Source: Microtetraspora malaysiensis (GTDB lineage: Bacteria; Actinomycetota; Actinomycetes; Streptosporangiales; Streptosporangiaceae). From it: 64,000 bases of DNA. The DNA lies in assembly GCF_001528665.1 (NCBI RefSeq), contig NZ_BBYJ01000024.1, positions 225,641-289,640 on the forward strand, read 5' to 3'. A program made the position numbers and the translations under genes. Of this stretch, positions 1-10,823 are shown piece after piece (position 1 is the stretch's first letter; each line of letters begins with the position of its first letter). The notes under the pieces are model-generated. The model was given only the letters and a program-made list of their open reading frames with translations, did no database searches and was not told where the DNA came from.

Positions 1-2389
<2,389 letters not shown>

Positions 2390-2476
2390 ACCACCGGAAT
2401 GTAATGAGGTTTGCCGGTCGGAGCCATCCCCCGAACGGGGGTAGTGGTCCTCGGCGTCCGCGCCGATGCTGCGTCC

Positions 2477-4114
2477 ATGCGCGACTTACTTCTCTCGTAC
2501 TCCTCCGGCACTTCGGACGTCTCTCTGCTCGGGGAGACGATCGGGGAGAACCTCGAACGCACCGTGGCGCGCTTCGGTGATCGCGAGGCGCTGGTGGACG
2601 TGGCGACCGGGCGCCGCTGGACGTACGCCGAGTTCGACACCGCGGTGAACGAGGTCGCGCTCGGGCTGATGGCCCGCGGCATCGCCAAGGGCGACCGGGT
2701 CGGCATCTGGGCGCCCAACTGCGCCGAATGGGTGCTCGTCCAGTACGCCACCGCGAAGATCGGCGCGATCCTCGTCAACGTCAACCCGGCGTACCGCAGC
2801 CACGAGCTCGCCTACGTGGTGCGTCAGTCCGGCATGCGGCTGCTGGTCAGCGCGGTCGCGTACCGGAGCAGCGACTACCGGGCGATGATCGCCGAGATCG
2901 GGTTCGCGGACGTCGTGTTCATCGGCGAGCGCGGATGGGACGACCTGGTCGAGAGCGGCAGGCGGAGCGACCCGGCCGCCCTGCGGGAACGCGCGACGAC
3001 GCTGACCTTCGACGACCCGATCAACATCCAGTACACCTCGGGCACCACCGGCTTCCCCAAGGGAGCCACGCTGTCGCACCACAACATCCTGAACAACGGC
3101 TACTTCGTGGGCGAGCTGGTCGGCTACACCGAGGCCGACCGGGTCTGCCTGCCGGTCCCGCTGTATCACTGCTTCGGGATGGTCATGGGCAACCTGGGCA
3201 TCACCTCGCACGGCTCGTGCATCGTGCTTCCCGCGCCCGGCTTCGACCCCGAGCTCACGCTGCGCGCCGTCGAGCAGGAGCGCTGCACCTCGCTGTACGG
3301 CGTGCCCACCATGTTCATCGCCGAGCTCGGTCACCCGGACTTCGCCGCCTTCGACCTGTCCAGCCTGCGTACCGGGATCATGGCCGGTTCGCCCTGCCCG
3401 GTCGAGGTGATGAAGCGCGTCGTCGCCGAGATGAACATGAGCGAGGTGGCGATCTGCTACGGCATGACGGAGACGTCTCCGGTGTCGACGATGACGCGGC
3501 GCGACGACGGGCTGGCCCGCCGTACCGAGACGGTCGGCCGTGCCATGCCGCACATCGAGGTCAAGGTCGTCGACCCTGTGTCGGGGCTGACGCTGCCGCG
3601 TGGCGAGACCGGGGAGCTGTGCACCCGGGGGTACTCGGTCATGCTCGGATATTGGGAGCAGCCGGACGCCACGGCCGAGGCGATCGACACCGCCCGCTGG
3701 ATGCACACCGGCGATCTGGCCGTCATGGACGCCGAGGGGTACGTCAACATCGTGGGCCGGATCAAGGACATGGTGATCCGCGGCGGCGAGAACATCTACC
3801 CGCGCGAGATCGAGGAGTTCCTCTACACCCATCCCGACATCGCCGACGTCCAGGTGATCGGCGTGCCGGACGAGAAGTACGGTGAGGAGCTCATGGCCTG
3901 GATCGTCATGCGGCCGGGAACCTCGCCGCTCACCGGCGCACAGGTCAAGGAGTTCTGCGGGGGGCGGCTCACCCACTACAAGATCCCGCGCTACATCCAT
4001 GTCGTGGACGCGTTCCCCATGACGGTCACGGGAAAGATCCGCAAGGTGGAGATGCGCGAGGCCGCCGTCGAGATCCTCGACCTGCACGACGCGGCCCGCA
4101 TCCGCAACGCGTGA
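2477..4114 (+). CDS. AMP-binding fatty-acyl-CoA synthetase
   Basis: 545 aa, ANL superfamily ligase that forms acyl-CoA from a carboxylic acid, ATP and CoA through an acyl-adenylate. Visible motifs are the P-loop-like [12 protein letters not shown] (about residue 190), CYGMTETSP (A5), [13 protein letters not shown], the ribose-binding [13 protein letters not shown] and the C-terminal lysine in [14 protein letters not shown]. Length and motif order are normal for FadD/AcsA-like medium- or long-chain ligases. I chose ATG 2477 because the alignable sequence starts at [11 protein letters not shown]; an in-frame start at 2411 would add 22 residues without family character. It converges with the UBP gene, leaving only 18 bp between stops. 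Confidence 0.88.
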   Translation: MRDLLLSYSSGTSDVSLLGETIGENLERTVARFGDREALVDVATGRRWTYAEFDTAVNEVALGLMARGIAKGDRVGIWAPNCAEWVLVQYATAKIGAILVNVNPAYRSHELAYVVRQSGMRLLVSAVAYRSSDYRAMIAEIGFADVVFIGERGWDDLVESGRRSDPAALRERATTLTFDDPINIQYTSGTTGFPKGATLSHHNILNNGYFVGELVGYTEADRVCLPVPLYHCFGMVMGNLGITSHGSCIVLPAPGFDPELTLRAVEQERCTSLYGVPTMFIAELGHPDFAAFDLSSLRTGIMAGSPCPVEVMKRVVAEMNMSEVAICYGMTETSPVSTMTRRDDGLARRTETVGRAMPHIEVKVVDPVSGLTLPRGETGELCTRGYSVMLGYWEQPDATAEAIDTARWMHTGDLAVMDAEGYVNIVGRIKDMVIRGGENIYPREIEEFLYTHPDIADVQVIGVPDEKYGEELMAWIVMRPGTSPLTGAQVKEFCGGRLTHYKIPRYIHVVDAFPMTVTGKIRKVEMREAAVEILDLHDAARIRNA

Positions 4115-4132
4115 TCGCTCCGGACGGCTCGG

Positions 4133-4489
4133 TCACCCGCCACCCAGGCGTTCGGCCCAGTCGGCGGGTACCCGCCCGGCGGGCCCGGGGACGGGCTGGT
4201 CGGCGGGGCGGCTCTCCGGCGGCGCCAACGCGGGCCCGGACTTGTAGAACTTCGAGGAGGTGTAGTCCCAGAACCACTCCTCACCCGGTTCGAAACTGCG
4301 GATCACCGGGTGTCCCGTCTCCTTGGCGTGCGCCGTGGCGTGCTTGGACGGCGAGTCGTCGCAGCAGCCGATGTGGCCGCAGAGGGCGCAACGCCGCAGG
4401 TGCACCCACCATCCGCCGGCCGCGTCGCACTCGACGCAGCCGGTGCCGCTCGGCGGGACGGCGGGGTCGATCGCTTGCTCGGGGCTCAT
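4133..4489 (-). CDS. UBP-type zinc-finger protein
   Basis: 118 aa. Cys18, Cys21, Cys34, Cys37, Cys42/43 and His50, 54 and 60 give the ligand pattern of a ubiquitin-C-terminal-hydrolase (UBP) zinc finger, followed by a short Pro-rich tail. In eukaryotes this fold binds the free Gly-Gly tail of ubiquitin. Bacteria of this group have no ubiquitin, so the ligand is unknown. Last gene of a three-gene operon, with a 4-bp ATGA overlap with the histidine kinase. The protein's own C-terminus is AERLGGG, reminiscent of a ubiquitin tail. Family assignment is secure; function is not. Confidence 0.85.
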   Translation of the reverse strand: MSPEQAIDPAVPPSGTGCVECDAAGGWWVHLRRCALCGHIGCCDDSPSKHATAHAKETGHPVIRSFEPGEEWFWDYTSSKFYKSGPALAPPESRPADQPVPGPAGRVPADWAERLGGG

Positions 4490-5943
4490 GGCAACTCCTT
4501 GTGGGTGTCCGGATCGGAGGGGGACAGCGGGAGGCGGACCTGGAAGCGGGTGTCGCCGGGCACGGACTCGACCCGCAGGTCGCCGCCGTGCCGGCCGACG
4601 ACGATGCGCCAGGAGATGTCCAGGCCCAGGCCGGTGCCCTCACCGACGGGTTTGGTCGTGAAGAAGGGGTCGAAGATGCGGTCGCGGATCTCGGGCTGCA
4701 CACCGGGGCCGGTGTCGCCGATCTCGACCAGCAGGCGGTCGCCGGCCCGTGCGGTCCGGACGGTCAGTGTGCCGTCGGCGTCCGCGCCTCCCATGGCGGA
4801 GAGCGCGTTGTCGACGAGGTTGGTCCACACCTGGTTGAGCTCGCCGGGGCACGCCGGAATCTCGGGCAGCGTGCGGTCGTAGTCCTTGACGACACTGACG
4901 CGCGCCCCGATCTTCTGCGACAGCATGACCAGCGTGCTGTCCAGCAGGTCGTGTACGTCGGTGTGCCGGTATGGCGCGCGGTCGAGTTGCGCGTAGTGCT
5001 TCGCCGCGTCGACCAGGGCGGAGATGCGGGTGGTCGAGTCCTCGATCTCGTCGAGGAGGAGCTCGGTCTCGACGGTGCAGTTCAGCCAGCGCACGGCCGC
5101 CTCGAGCACGTCCGGGGGCACGGCCGCGGCGATCCGGTCCAGCCAGGAGGTATCGAGACCGGCCTGCACGAACGTCGGCGCGAGCTGCCATCCGTCGGCG
5201 ATGCCGTGTTCGTCCAGCCAGTCGGTCAGGACGTCCTCCCGGTCCGAAGCCTCCAGCGGGCTGAGAGCGGGGGCCCGTGCGGCGAGTTCGGCGGTGTCTT
5301 CCTGAATCCTGGCCAGCACGTCGACACTGTCCCGCCGGATCGGGTCGGCCGCGATGTCGCCGAGCCCGTGGCGCACCCCGGCCACCCGCTCCCGGAGTTC
5401 GGCGGTGGCGCGTACCGCGGCGGCGGCCGGGTTGTTGAGCTCGTGCGTGAGCCCGGCCGTCAGCGACCCGAGGGCCAGCAGGCGCTCGCGCTGGCCGATC
5501 GCCTGCTGGGTGTTCTTGGTCCCGAAGAACAGCCCCTCCAGCAGATGGACGGCCATCGGGAACCAGTCCCGCATGATCTCCGCGAAGGTCTCCGCGGGCA
5601 GGACGAAGAACCGGGAGGGCTCGGTGGCCCGCATCGAATTGTTGTAGACCTGTGGCACCTGGTCGCCCAGGTACGCCTGGAAGGCGCCGGCGTACACGCC
5701 GCGCATGGAGGTGCGGTTGACGTCCACGCCTTCGCCGCCGACGCGGCGGGAGAGCACCACCGTGCCCTCGAAGAGGACGTACAGGTACGCGGCCGGGTCG
5801 CCCTCCCGGTAGACCGTGCCCGGGTCGAACCACTCCGCCCGGCCGTCCCGGCACAGCCGGGCGAGCTGGTTGTCGGAGAGCTTCTCGAACAGGAACAAAG
5901 CCCGCAGCTCTTCCTCGTCGCAGTGCGTCCCGGGTCGGGTCAT
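4486..5943 (-). CDS. Cyclic-nucleotide-binding-domain histidine kinase
   Basis: 485 aa cytoplasmic sensor kinase. Residues about 10-130 form a cNMP/CRP-like domain (FDPGTVYREGDPAAYLYVLFEG). HELNNPAAA at 167-175 supplies the phospho-acceptor H167. The C-terminal HATPase_c domain has an N-box (NQVWTNLVDNALSAM), a G1 box (IGDTGPGV) and an F/G2 region (FDPFFTTKPVGEGTGLGL). There are no membrane segments. The gene lies between the receiver-flavoprotein fusion (ATGA overlap at 5940-5943) and the UBP protein (ATGA overlap at 4486-4489), so its partner is presumably the receiver domain next door. The linker region 180-300 is typical of this actinobacterial kinase type. Confidence 0.87.
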   Translation of the reverse strand: MTRPGTHCDEEELRALFLFEKLSDNQLARLCRDGRAEWFDPGTVYREGDPAAYLYVLFEGTVVLSRRVGGEGVDVNRTSMRGVYAGAFQAYLGDQVPQVYNNSMRATEPSRFFVLPAETFAEIMRDWFPMAVHLLEGLFFGTKNTQQAIGQRERLLALGSLTAGLTHELNNPAAAAVRATAELRERVAGVRHGLGDIAADPIRRDSVDVLARIQEDTAELAARAPALSPLEASDREDVLTDWLDEHGIADGWQLAPTFVQAGLDTSWLDRIAAAVPPDVLEAAVRWLNCTVETELLLDEIEDSTTRISALVDAAKHYAQLDRAPYRHTDVHDLLDSTLVMLSQKIGARVSVVKDYDRTLPEIPACPGELNQVWTNLVDNALSAMGGADADGTLTVRTARAGDRLLVEIGDTGPGVQPEIRDRIFDPFFTTKPVGEGTGLGLDISWRIVVGRHGGDLRVESVPGDTRFQVRLPLSPSDPDTHKELP

Positions 5944-7616
5944 GACTGCTCCAGGTAGCGGTGCACGAGCATGACGGCCATGGCCCCTTCGCCGACCGCG
6001 GAGGCGACCCGTTTGGCGGACTCGGCCCGCACGTCACCCGCCGCGAACACGCCCGGCACGCTGGTCTCCAGGTGGTATGGCGGCCGGTCCAGCGTCCATC
6101 CGGCGGGCGGGCGCCCGTCCGGCGACAGGTCGGGGCCGGTCAGGACGAACCCGTACGAGTCCCTGAGCACCGTGCCGTCCAGCCAGTCGGTCAACGGCGC
6201 GGCCCCGATGAACACGAACATCCACTGGGTCTCCACGGTCTCGGTCTCGCCGCTGACCGTGTTGCGCAGCGTCAGCTTCTCCAGGTGATCCGTACCGTGG
6301 ACGGCCTCCACGACGGTGTCGGTGCGCACCGAGATCACCGGGGACTCCATGACCCGCTGGAGAAGGTAGTGCGACATCGAGGCGGCCGGCGATGACCCGC
6401 GTATCACCAGGGTGACGGACTTGGCACCCCGGGCGAGGAACATCGCGGCCTGGCCGGCCGAGTTCGCCCCGCCGACGATGTACACGTCCTGCCCCTGGCA
6501 CGCGGGAGCCTCGGTCAGGGCCGATCCGTAGTACACGCCCCGCCCGGTCAACTCGGTGACGCCCGGCACATCCAGCTGCCGGTACGACACGCCCGTCGCC
6601 AGGATCACGCAGTGCGCGGAGACCTCGGAACCGTCCGAGAACCGGAGTGTGCGTGCCGCGCCACGCACCTCCAGTGCGGTGATCTGGCGCGCCGTCAGCA
6701 ACTCGGCCCCGAACTTCGTCGCCTGACGCCGCGCCCGGTCGGTGAGCTGTGCCCCGGAGACGCCGTCCGGGAAGCCGAGGTAGTTCTCGATGCGCGAGCT
6801 CTGACCTGCCTGGCCGCCGGTCGCCTCACGCTCGACCAGGACCGTCCGCAGCCCTTCGGAGGCCCCATACACGGCTGAGCCCAGGCCGGCCGGTCCGCCG
6901 CCGACGATGACGAGGTCGTAGAAGTCGGCCGCCGGAGTCGTCGACAGTCCCACCCGGCCGGCCAGTTCACGCTCCTCTGGCTCCACCAGCGCGGTCCCGT
7001 CCGGAGCGACCACCAGCGGCAGCCGAAGCCCGTCCTGGCCCGCGGCGTGGAGCAGGCGCCGGCCTTCCGGTTCGTCGGACGAGTACCAGCGGTAGGGAAC
7101 CTGGTTGCGGGCCAGGAACTCCCGGATCTGCGAGGAGCGCGCCGACCATCGGTGACCGACCATTTTGGTGGTGGGCGTCTCCTTGCCGCTGGTGACCTGC
7201 CAGGACTCCAGCAGGTCGTCCACCACCGGATAGAGCTTCTCCTCCGGCGGGGCCCACGGCTTGAGCAGGTAGTGGTCGAGGTCGACGACGTTGATGGCGT
7301 CGATCGCGGCGCCGGTGTCGGCGTAGGCGGTGAGCAGCACGCGCCGGGCACCGGGGAACAGGTCGAGGGCCTGCTCCAGGAACTCGACGCCGTTCATCCG
7401 CGGCATGCGGTAGTCGGCCAGGAGCACCGCGACATGGCTGCCCCGCAATTTCAGCTCGCGCAGAGCCTCCAGCGCCGACTCACCGGACTCGGCGCGGACC
7501 ACGCGGTACCGCTCGCCGTAGCGGCGGCGCAGGTCACGGGCGACGGCGCGGGACACCGCCGGGTCGTCGTCCACGGTCAGGATGACCGTACGCGCTGCGT
7601 CGACGGCCTCCGCCAT
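5940..7616 (-). CDS. Receiver domain fused to thioredoxin-reductase-like FAD oxidoreductase
   Basis: 558 aa. Residues 1-130 are a CheY-type receiver: acidic pocket DDD17-19, phospho-acceptor D68 in LLADYRMP, T97 region and K119. A thioredoxin-like linker follows (about 150-228; no CxxC). Residues 233-558 are a TrxR-fold flavoprotein with FAD motif GGGPAG (239-244), NAD(P) motif GGANSAG (382-388) and a final GVFAAGDVRAES. Where TrxR has its redox CATC, this protein has YGSAL (363-367), so it cannot use the normal disulfide route. First gene of the operon with kinase and UBP finger. Known as a family; biochemical function is unproven. Confidence 0.87.
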   Translation of the reverse strand: MAEAVDAARTVILTVDDDPAVSRAVARDLRRRYGERYRVVRAESGESALEALRELKLRGSHVAVLLADYRMPRMNGVEFLEQALDLFPGARRVLLTAYADTGAAIDAINVVDLDHYLLKPWAPPEEKLYPVVDDLLESWQVTSGKETPTTKMVGHRWSARSSQIREFLARNQVPYRWYSSDEPEGRRLLHAAGQDGLRLPLVVAPDGTALVEPEERELAGRVGLSTTPAADFYDLVIVGGGPAGLGSAVYGASEGLRTVLVEREATGGQAGQSSRIENYLGFPDGVSGAQLTDRARRQATKFGAELLTARQITALEVRGAARTLRFSDGSEVSAHCVILATGVSYRQLDVPGVTELTGRGVYYGSALTEAPACQGQDVYIVGGANSAGQAAMFLARGAKSVTLVIRGSSPAASMSHYLLQRVMESPVISVRTDTVVEAVHGTDHLEKLTLRNTVSGETETVETQWMFVFIGAAPLTDWLDGTVLRDSYGFVLTGPDLSPDGRPPAGWTLDRPPYHLETSVPGVFAAGDVRAESAKRVASAVGEGAMAVMLVHRYLEQS

Positions 7617-8045
7617 GTTTCACCTCCGGGACTTGTCAGCTCGCGGCACGGCCCGCTGCCGCGGACCAGTGGCCGACCACGTTCGGTTGGTGGAGTGCGA
7701 CAGCCCGCGAGGCGCTGCCGACCCCGACGACGGTCGTACCCACCCACTTCCGCCGGGCACCGCGATCCACTCCCTCGACGCCACCCGACGGCGTCCGCGA
7801 CGGCGATTCTCGCCACACTACGGCGTGCCGCGATCACACCGTGCCCGGCAGCGCACGACTGCCGGCCCCTGAGCGCACAACAGACTAAGTGTTGGACGCC
7901 TTCCTCGGCGCACGGTCCACTGTGGTCACTGGACGTACTCCTCCTGGAGCACGCCCTGCGCCCATTCACCTACATACGCGCCGTCGTCGTCCCCGCGCCC
8001 GGCAGCGCGTGGAATTTCTCTCCCGCCAGAACTGTTCCGCAAGTC
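7617..8045. other. Intergenic region between divergent redox operon and pirin operon
   Basis: About 430 bp without a convincing gene. Open frames here show no family character. It must hold the promoter of the redox-signalling operon (reading left) and that of pirin (reading right). Nothing else is recognised apart from the palindrome at its right end. Confidence 0.5.
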
Positions 8046-8060
8046 GAATGTTTAACATTC
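8046..8060. promoter_or_regulatory. Operator-like palindrome upstream of pirin gene
   Basis: GAATGTT-T-AACATTC, a perfect 15-bp inverted repeat ending 20 bp before the pirin ATG, in a locally AT-rich patch. Its form resembles MarR-family operators, which often control pirin genes. The cognate regulator is not obvious in the window. Confidence 0.55.
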
Positions 8061-8080
8061 AACCAAGTTAGGAGGGTGCC

Positions 8081-9064
8081 ATGCCCGCCATCACCGCCAA
8101 CACACTGACACTGCCCCGCGTGGTCGTGCCCGACCCCGCCGCGACCGTCCAGCGCCCGGTCCGGTCGGTGACCACCGCGCCCAGCGGCTTCGAGGGGGAG
8201 GGCTTCCCCGTACGGCGCGCGTTCGCCGGGGTCTCCTTCGCCGACCTGGACCCGTTCATCCACATGGACCAGATGGGCGAGGTGGAGTACGCGCCCGGCG
8301 AGCCCAAGGGCACGGCCTGGCACCCGCACCGCGGCTTCGAGACCGTCACCTACATCATCGACGGGATCTTCGACCACCAGGACTCCAACGGCGGCGGCGG
8401 CACGATCACCGACGGCGACACCCAGTGGATGACCGCCGGCTCCGGGCTGCTGCACATCGAGAAGCCGCCGGAGCACCTGGTGGTGTCCGGCGGGCTGTTC
8501 CACGGGATCCAGCTGTGGGTCAACCTGCCGCGGGCGCACAAGTTCCACCCGCCGCGCTACCAGGACATCCGCGGCGGCGAGGCCACGCTGCTCGCCTCGG
8601 CCGACGGCGGCGCGCTGCTGCGGGTGATCGCCGGCGAGCTGGACGGTCACCCGGGGCCCGGGATCACGTTCACGCCGATCACGATGGTGCACGCCACCGT
8701 CAGCCCGGGCGCGACGCTGGACGTGCCGTGGAACCCCGCCTTCAACGCGCTGGCCTACGTACTGGCGGGCCAGGGCTCGGTGGGTGCCGGGCACGCGCCG
8801 ATCCACAAGGGGCAGCTGGCCGTCTTCGGACCCGGCGGGGCGCTCACGCTGGCCGCGGACCCGCGCCAGCCGCAGGCCGAGCCGAACCTGGAGGTGCTGC
8901 TGCTCGGCGGGCAGCCGATCCGCGAGCCCGTCGTGCATTACGGGCCCTTCGTGATGAACACCCGCGCCGAGATCCTGCAGGCGATGGAGGACTACCAGGC
9001 CGGCCGCCTGGGCGTCGCCCCCGCCGAGCGGATGCCGCACACCGATGGAGAGGAGCGGCCATGA
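8081..9064 (+). CDS. Pirin family protein (bicupin)
   Basis: 327 aa, cytoplasmic double-stranded beta-helix protein. The N-terminal cupin carries the metal-binding pattern WHPHRGFETVTYIIDG (His residues about 81-83) and a second set around SGLLHIEKPPEH and FHGIQLWVN. The second cupin covers about 190-300 (LAYVLAGQGSVG). Bacterial pirins include quercetinase-like dioxygenases and redox regulators; the exact activity cannot be read from sequence. The start ATG 8081 has a strong AGGAGGG ribosome site 6 nt upstream. It overlaps the TPR gene by ATGA, so the two are translationally coupled. Confidence 0.9.
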   Translation: MPAITANTLTLPRVVVPDPAATVQRPVRSVTTAPSGFEGEGFPVRRAFAGVSFADLDPFIHMDQMGEVEYAPGEPKGTAWHPHRGFETVTYIIDGIFDHQDSNGGGGTITDGDTQWMTAGSGLLHIEKPPEHLVVSGGLFHGIQLWVNLPRAHKFHPPRYQDIRGGEATLLASADGGALLRVIAGELDGHPGPGITFTPITMVHATVSPGATLDVPWNPAFNALAYVLAGQGSVGAGHAPIHKGQLAVFGPGGALTLAADPRQPQAEPNLEVLLLGGQPIREPVVHYGPFVMNTRAEILQAMEDYQAGRLGVAPAERMPHTDGEERP

Positions 9065-9375
9065 CCGCGACCCTGGCCGAGGAGTTCGCCCGCGGCCGGA
9101 TGTTCTTCGAACTCAAGGACTACGTCGGCGCCGCCCGCATCCTGGCACCGGTGGTCGCCGCCGAGCCGGGCAACGTGGCGGCCCGCCTGCTGCTGGCCCG
9201 CGCCTACTACCACTCCGCCCAGCTGCGTGGGGCCGAGGCGGAACTGCGTGCCGTCATCGAGCGTGCCCCCACAGATGAGTACGCCCACCTGCTGCTGGGC
9301 CGTACCCTCCAGCGGGCCAACCGGCACGCGGAGGCGGCGACCTACCTTCGGTTGCACGCCGTCATGACCGGGTGA
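9061..9375 (+). CDS. Small tetratricopeptide-repeat protein
   Basis: 104 aa made almost entirely of TPR helices: a first hairpin about 8-40 (FARGRMFFELKDYVGAARIL), a second about 42-75 (ARLLLARAYYHSAQLRGAEA) and a third to the end (AHLLLGRTLQRANRHAEAA). TPR units form a superhelical protein-binding surface. There is no signal peptide or catalytic domain. The gene starts inside the pirin stop codon (ATGA), and pirin-TPR pairs recur in actinomycetes, so the protein probably binds pirin or its partner. Confidence 0.8.
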   Translation: MTATLAEEFARGRMFFELKDYVGAARILAPVVAAEPGNVAARLLLARAYYHSAQLRGAEAELRAVIERAPTDEYAHLLLGRTLQRANRHAEAATYLRLHAVMTG

Positions 9376-9384
9376 TCGATGGTG

Positions 9385-9411
9385 CCCCTGGCCGGCGCGG
9401 CCGGCCAGGGG
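9385..9411. terminator. Bidirectional stem-loop between TPR and LtrA genes
   Basis: CCCCTGGCCGG / CCGGCCAGGGG, 11-bp perfect arms around a 5-nt loop, between two convergent genes. It has no U-tract, as is usual for high-GC actinomycete terminators. Confidence 0.7.
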
Positions 9412-9439
9412 CGATCGGCAGCGTGCGCGTGGTCATCCG

Positions 9440-10624
9440 CTATGACGACGCCCTCCCACGCGGGCCCCGAACCGCACCGGTCGCGATCGTGACGGCGACC
9501 AACAGCACACAGACAGCCGCGATCGCCGCGACCAAGGCGGCCACACCGATCCAGGGTGTCGCGAGCGGCAGCGACAAGATGACGACGACGCAGGCCAGGA
9601 CCGCGATGGGATGGGTGATCGGCGCCGCGACGACAAGCGCGTTCACCGCCCAGAGCAAGGTGAGGAACACACCGACCGGGACGGCGACCGCGTAGCCAAG
9701 TGCCAACGACGGTACGTGCACCTCGTGCCCGCTCTGCTCCACCGCCACTTCGAGCCCGGCGCCCAAAGCCGCCAAGGCCGCGAAGATGCCGTAGTGGCCG
9801 TATCCCCACAGGTACGACCGATGACGGCGGTCGCTGAGACCTCCCCCGGCCTCCGTGAGGAAGTAGAGCCACCAAAGAGCGAACAGCAGAACGAGGCCGG
9901 AGACGGCGATGACGACGAAGGGACCGCTGATCCGGCCCGTTTCGAGCGCTCCCGCGACTCCCCTGCTCGCGGCCAGGACACTCTCACCGAGCAGAATGAT
10001 CGTGAACAGACCGTAGCGTTCGGCGATGTGGTGCGGGTGCCAGTTCGTCCGCCTGACCCGTTCCGCCCACCGTGGCACCGCCAGTTCCAGGACGACCAGG
10101 CAGACGAAGGACGGCAGCCCGAAGGACGTGTGCAGGACACCCGTCTCCTGCAGGACGAGGCGAAGCACCCATCCCACCTGCACGAGGCTGATGCCCGCGG
10201 CGTACCGCAGCGCGGTGCGGCGGCTCGCCGGATCTTCCAGACCGGCCCGCAGCCATTGGACCACCAGCGCCATCCTCATGATGAGGTAGCCCAGCGTGAC
10301 GACACCGTAGTCGGACTGACGGGCCGCGGCGGGCACACCGGCGGCCAGGACCAGCACGCCGGCCATCTGCACCATGGTCAGCAGCCGGTAGGCGACATCG
10401 TCGGTGTCGTAGGACGAGGCGAACCACGTGAAGTTCATCCACGCCCACCAGATCGCGAAGAACACCTGGAGGAAGGGGACCAGTCCGGTGAGGCCATGGC
10501 CGCCGGCGACGGCGTGCGCGAACTGGGCGGTGGCGCTGGCGACCGCGACCACGAAGGTGAGGTCGAACAGGAGCTCGAGCTGGCTGGAGACGCGGTGTGG
10601 CTCGTCGGTGGGGCGAGCGCTCAT
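9440..10624 (-). CDS. Low-temperature-requirement A (LtrA) family membrane protein
   Basis: 394 aa polytopic inner-membrane protein with about ten hydrophobic helices. The family signature is at the N-terminus (VSSQLELLFDLTFVVAVA), followed by WWAWMNFTWFASSYDTDD and HHIAERYGLFTIILLGES. LtrA was named from a Listeria low-temperature mutant; its transport role is unknown. The ATG at 10624 fits the family start. In-frame sequence upstream as far as 10789 is Arg-rich and unlike the family. Converges with the pirin-TPR operon. Confidence 0.88.
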   Translation of the reverse strand: MSARPTDEPHRVSSQLELLFDLTFVVAVASATAQFAHAVAGGHGLTGLVPFLQVFFAIWWAWMNFTWFASSYDTDDVAYRLLTMVQMAGVLVLAAGVPAAARQSDYGVVTLGYLIMRMALVVQWLRAGLEDPASRRTALRYAAGISLVQVGWVLRLVLQETGVLHTSFGLPSFVCLVVLELAVPRWAERVRRTNWHPHHIAERYGLFTIILLGESVLAASRGVAGALETGRISGPFVVIAVSGLVLLFALWWLYFLTEAGGGLSDRRHRSYLWGYGHYGIFAALAALGAGLEVAVEQSGHEVHVPSLALGYAVAVPVGVFLTLLWAVNALVVAAPITHPIAVLACVVVILSLPLATPWIGVAALVAAIAAVCVLLVAVTIATGAVRGPRGRASS

Positions 10625-10757
10625 CCGGACTCGGATCCGGATCGTGGTGCCGGTTGGTGGCAAGGTTTCGCTCCTGTCGCTCCGGGAGTCCGGTCCGCGT
10701 GAAAAACAGGACAGCAATCTATGCCAGCGCGGCGCGAAAGCCGCTCCGCCGGTCGGG

Positions 10758-10817
10758 CGGCCTGATCGGTTCCGTGGGGGCCGCAGCATGGTGCGGATTC
10801 ACGCGCCGATCAGGCCG
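10758..10817. terminator. Long inverted repeat downstream of thiolase operon
   Basis: CGGCCTGATCGG (10758-10769) and CCGATCAGGCCG (10806-10817) are perfect 12-bp complements separated by 36 nt. They lie just past the thiolase stop at 10824, in the direction of transcription of the ten-gene operon. Probable operon terminator. Confidence 0.5.
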
Positions 10818-10823
10818 CCGCCG

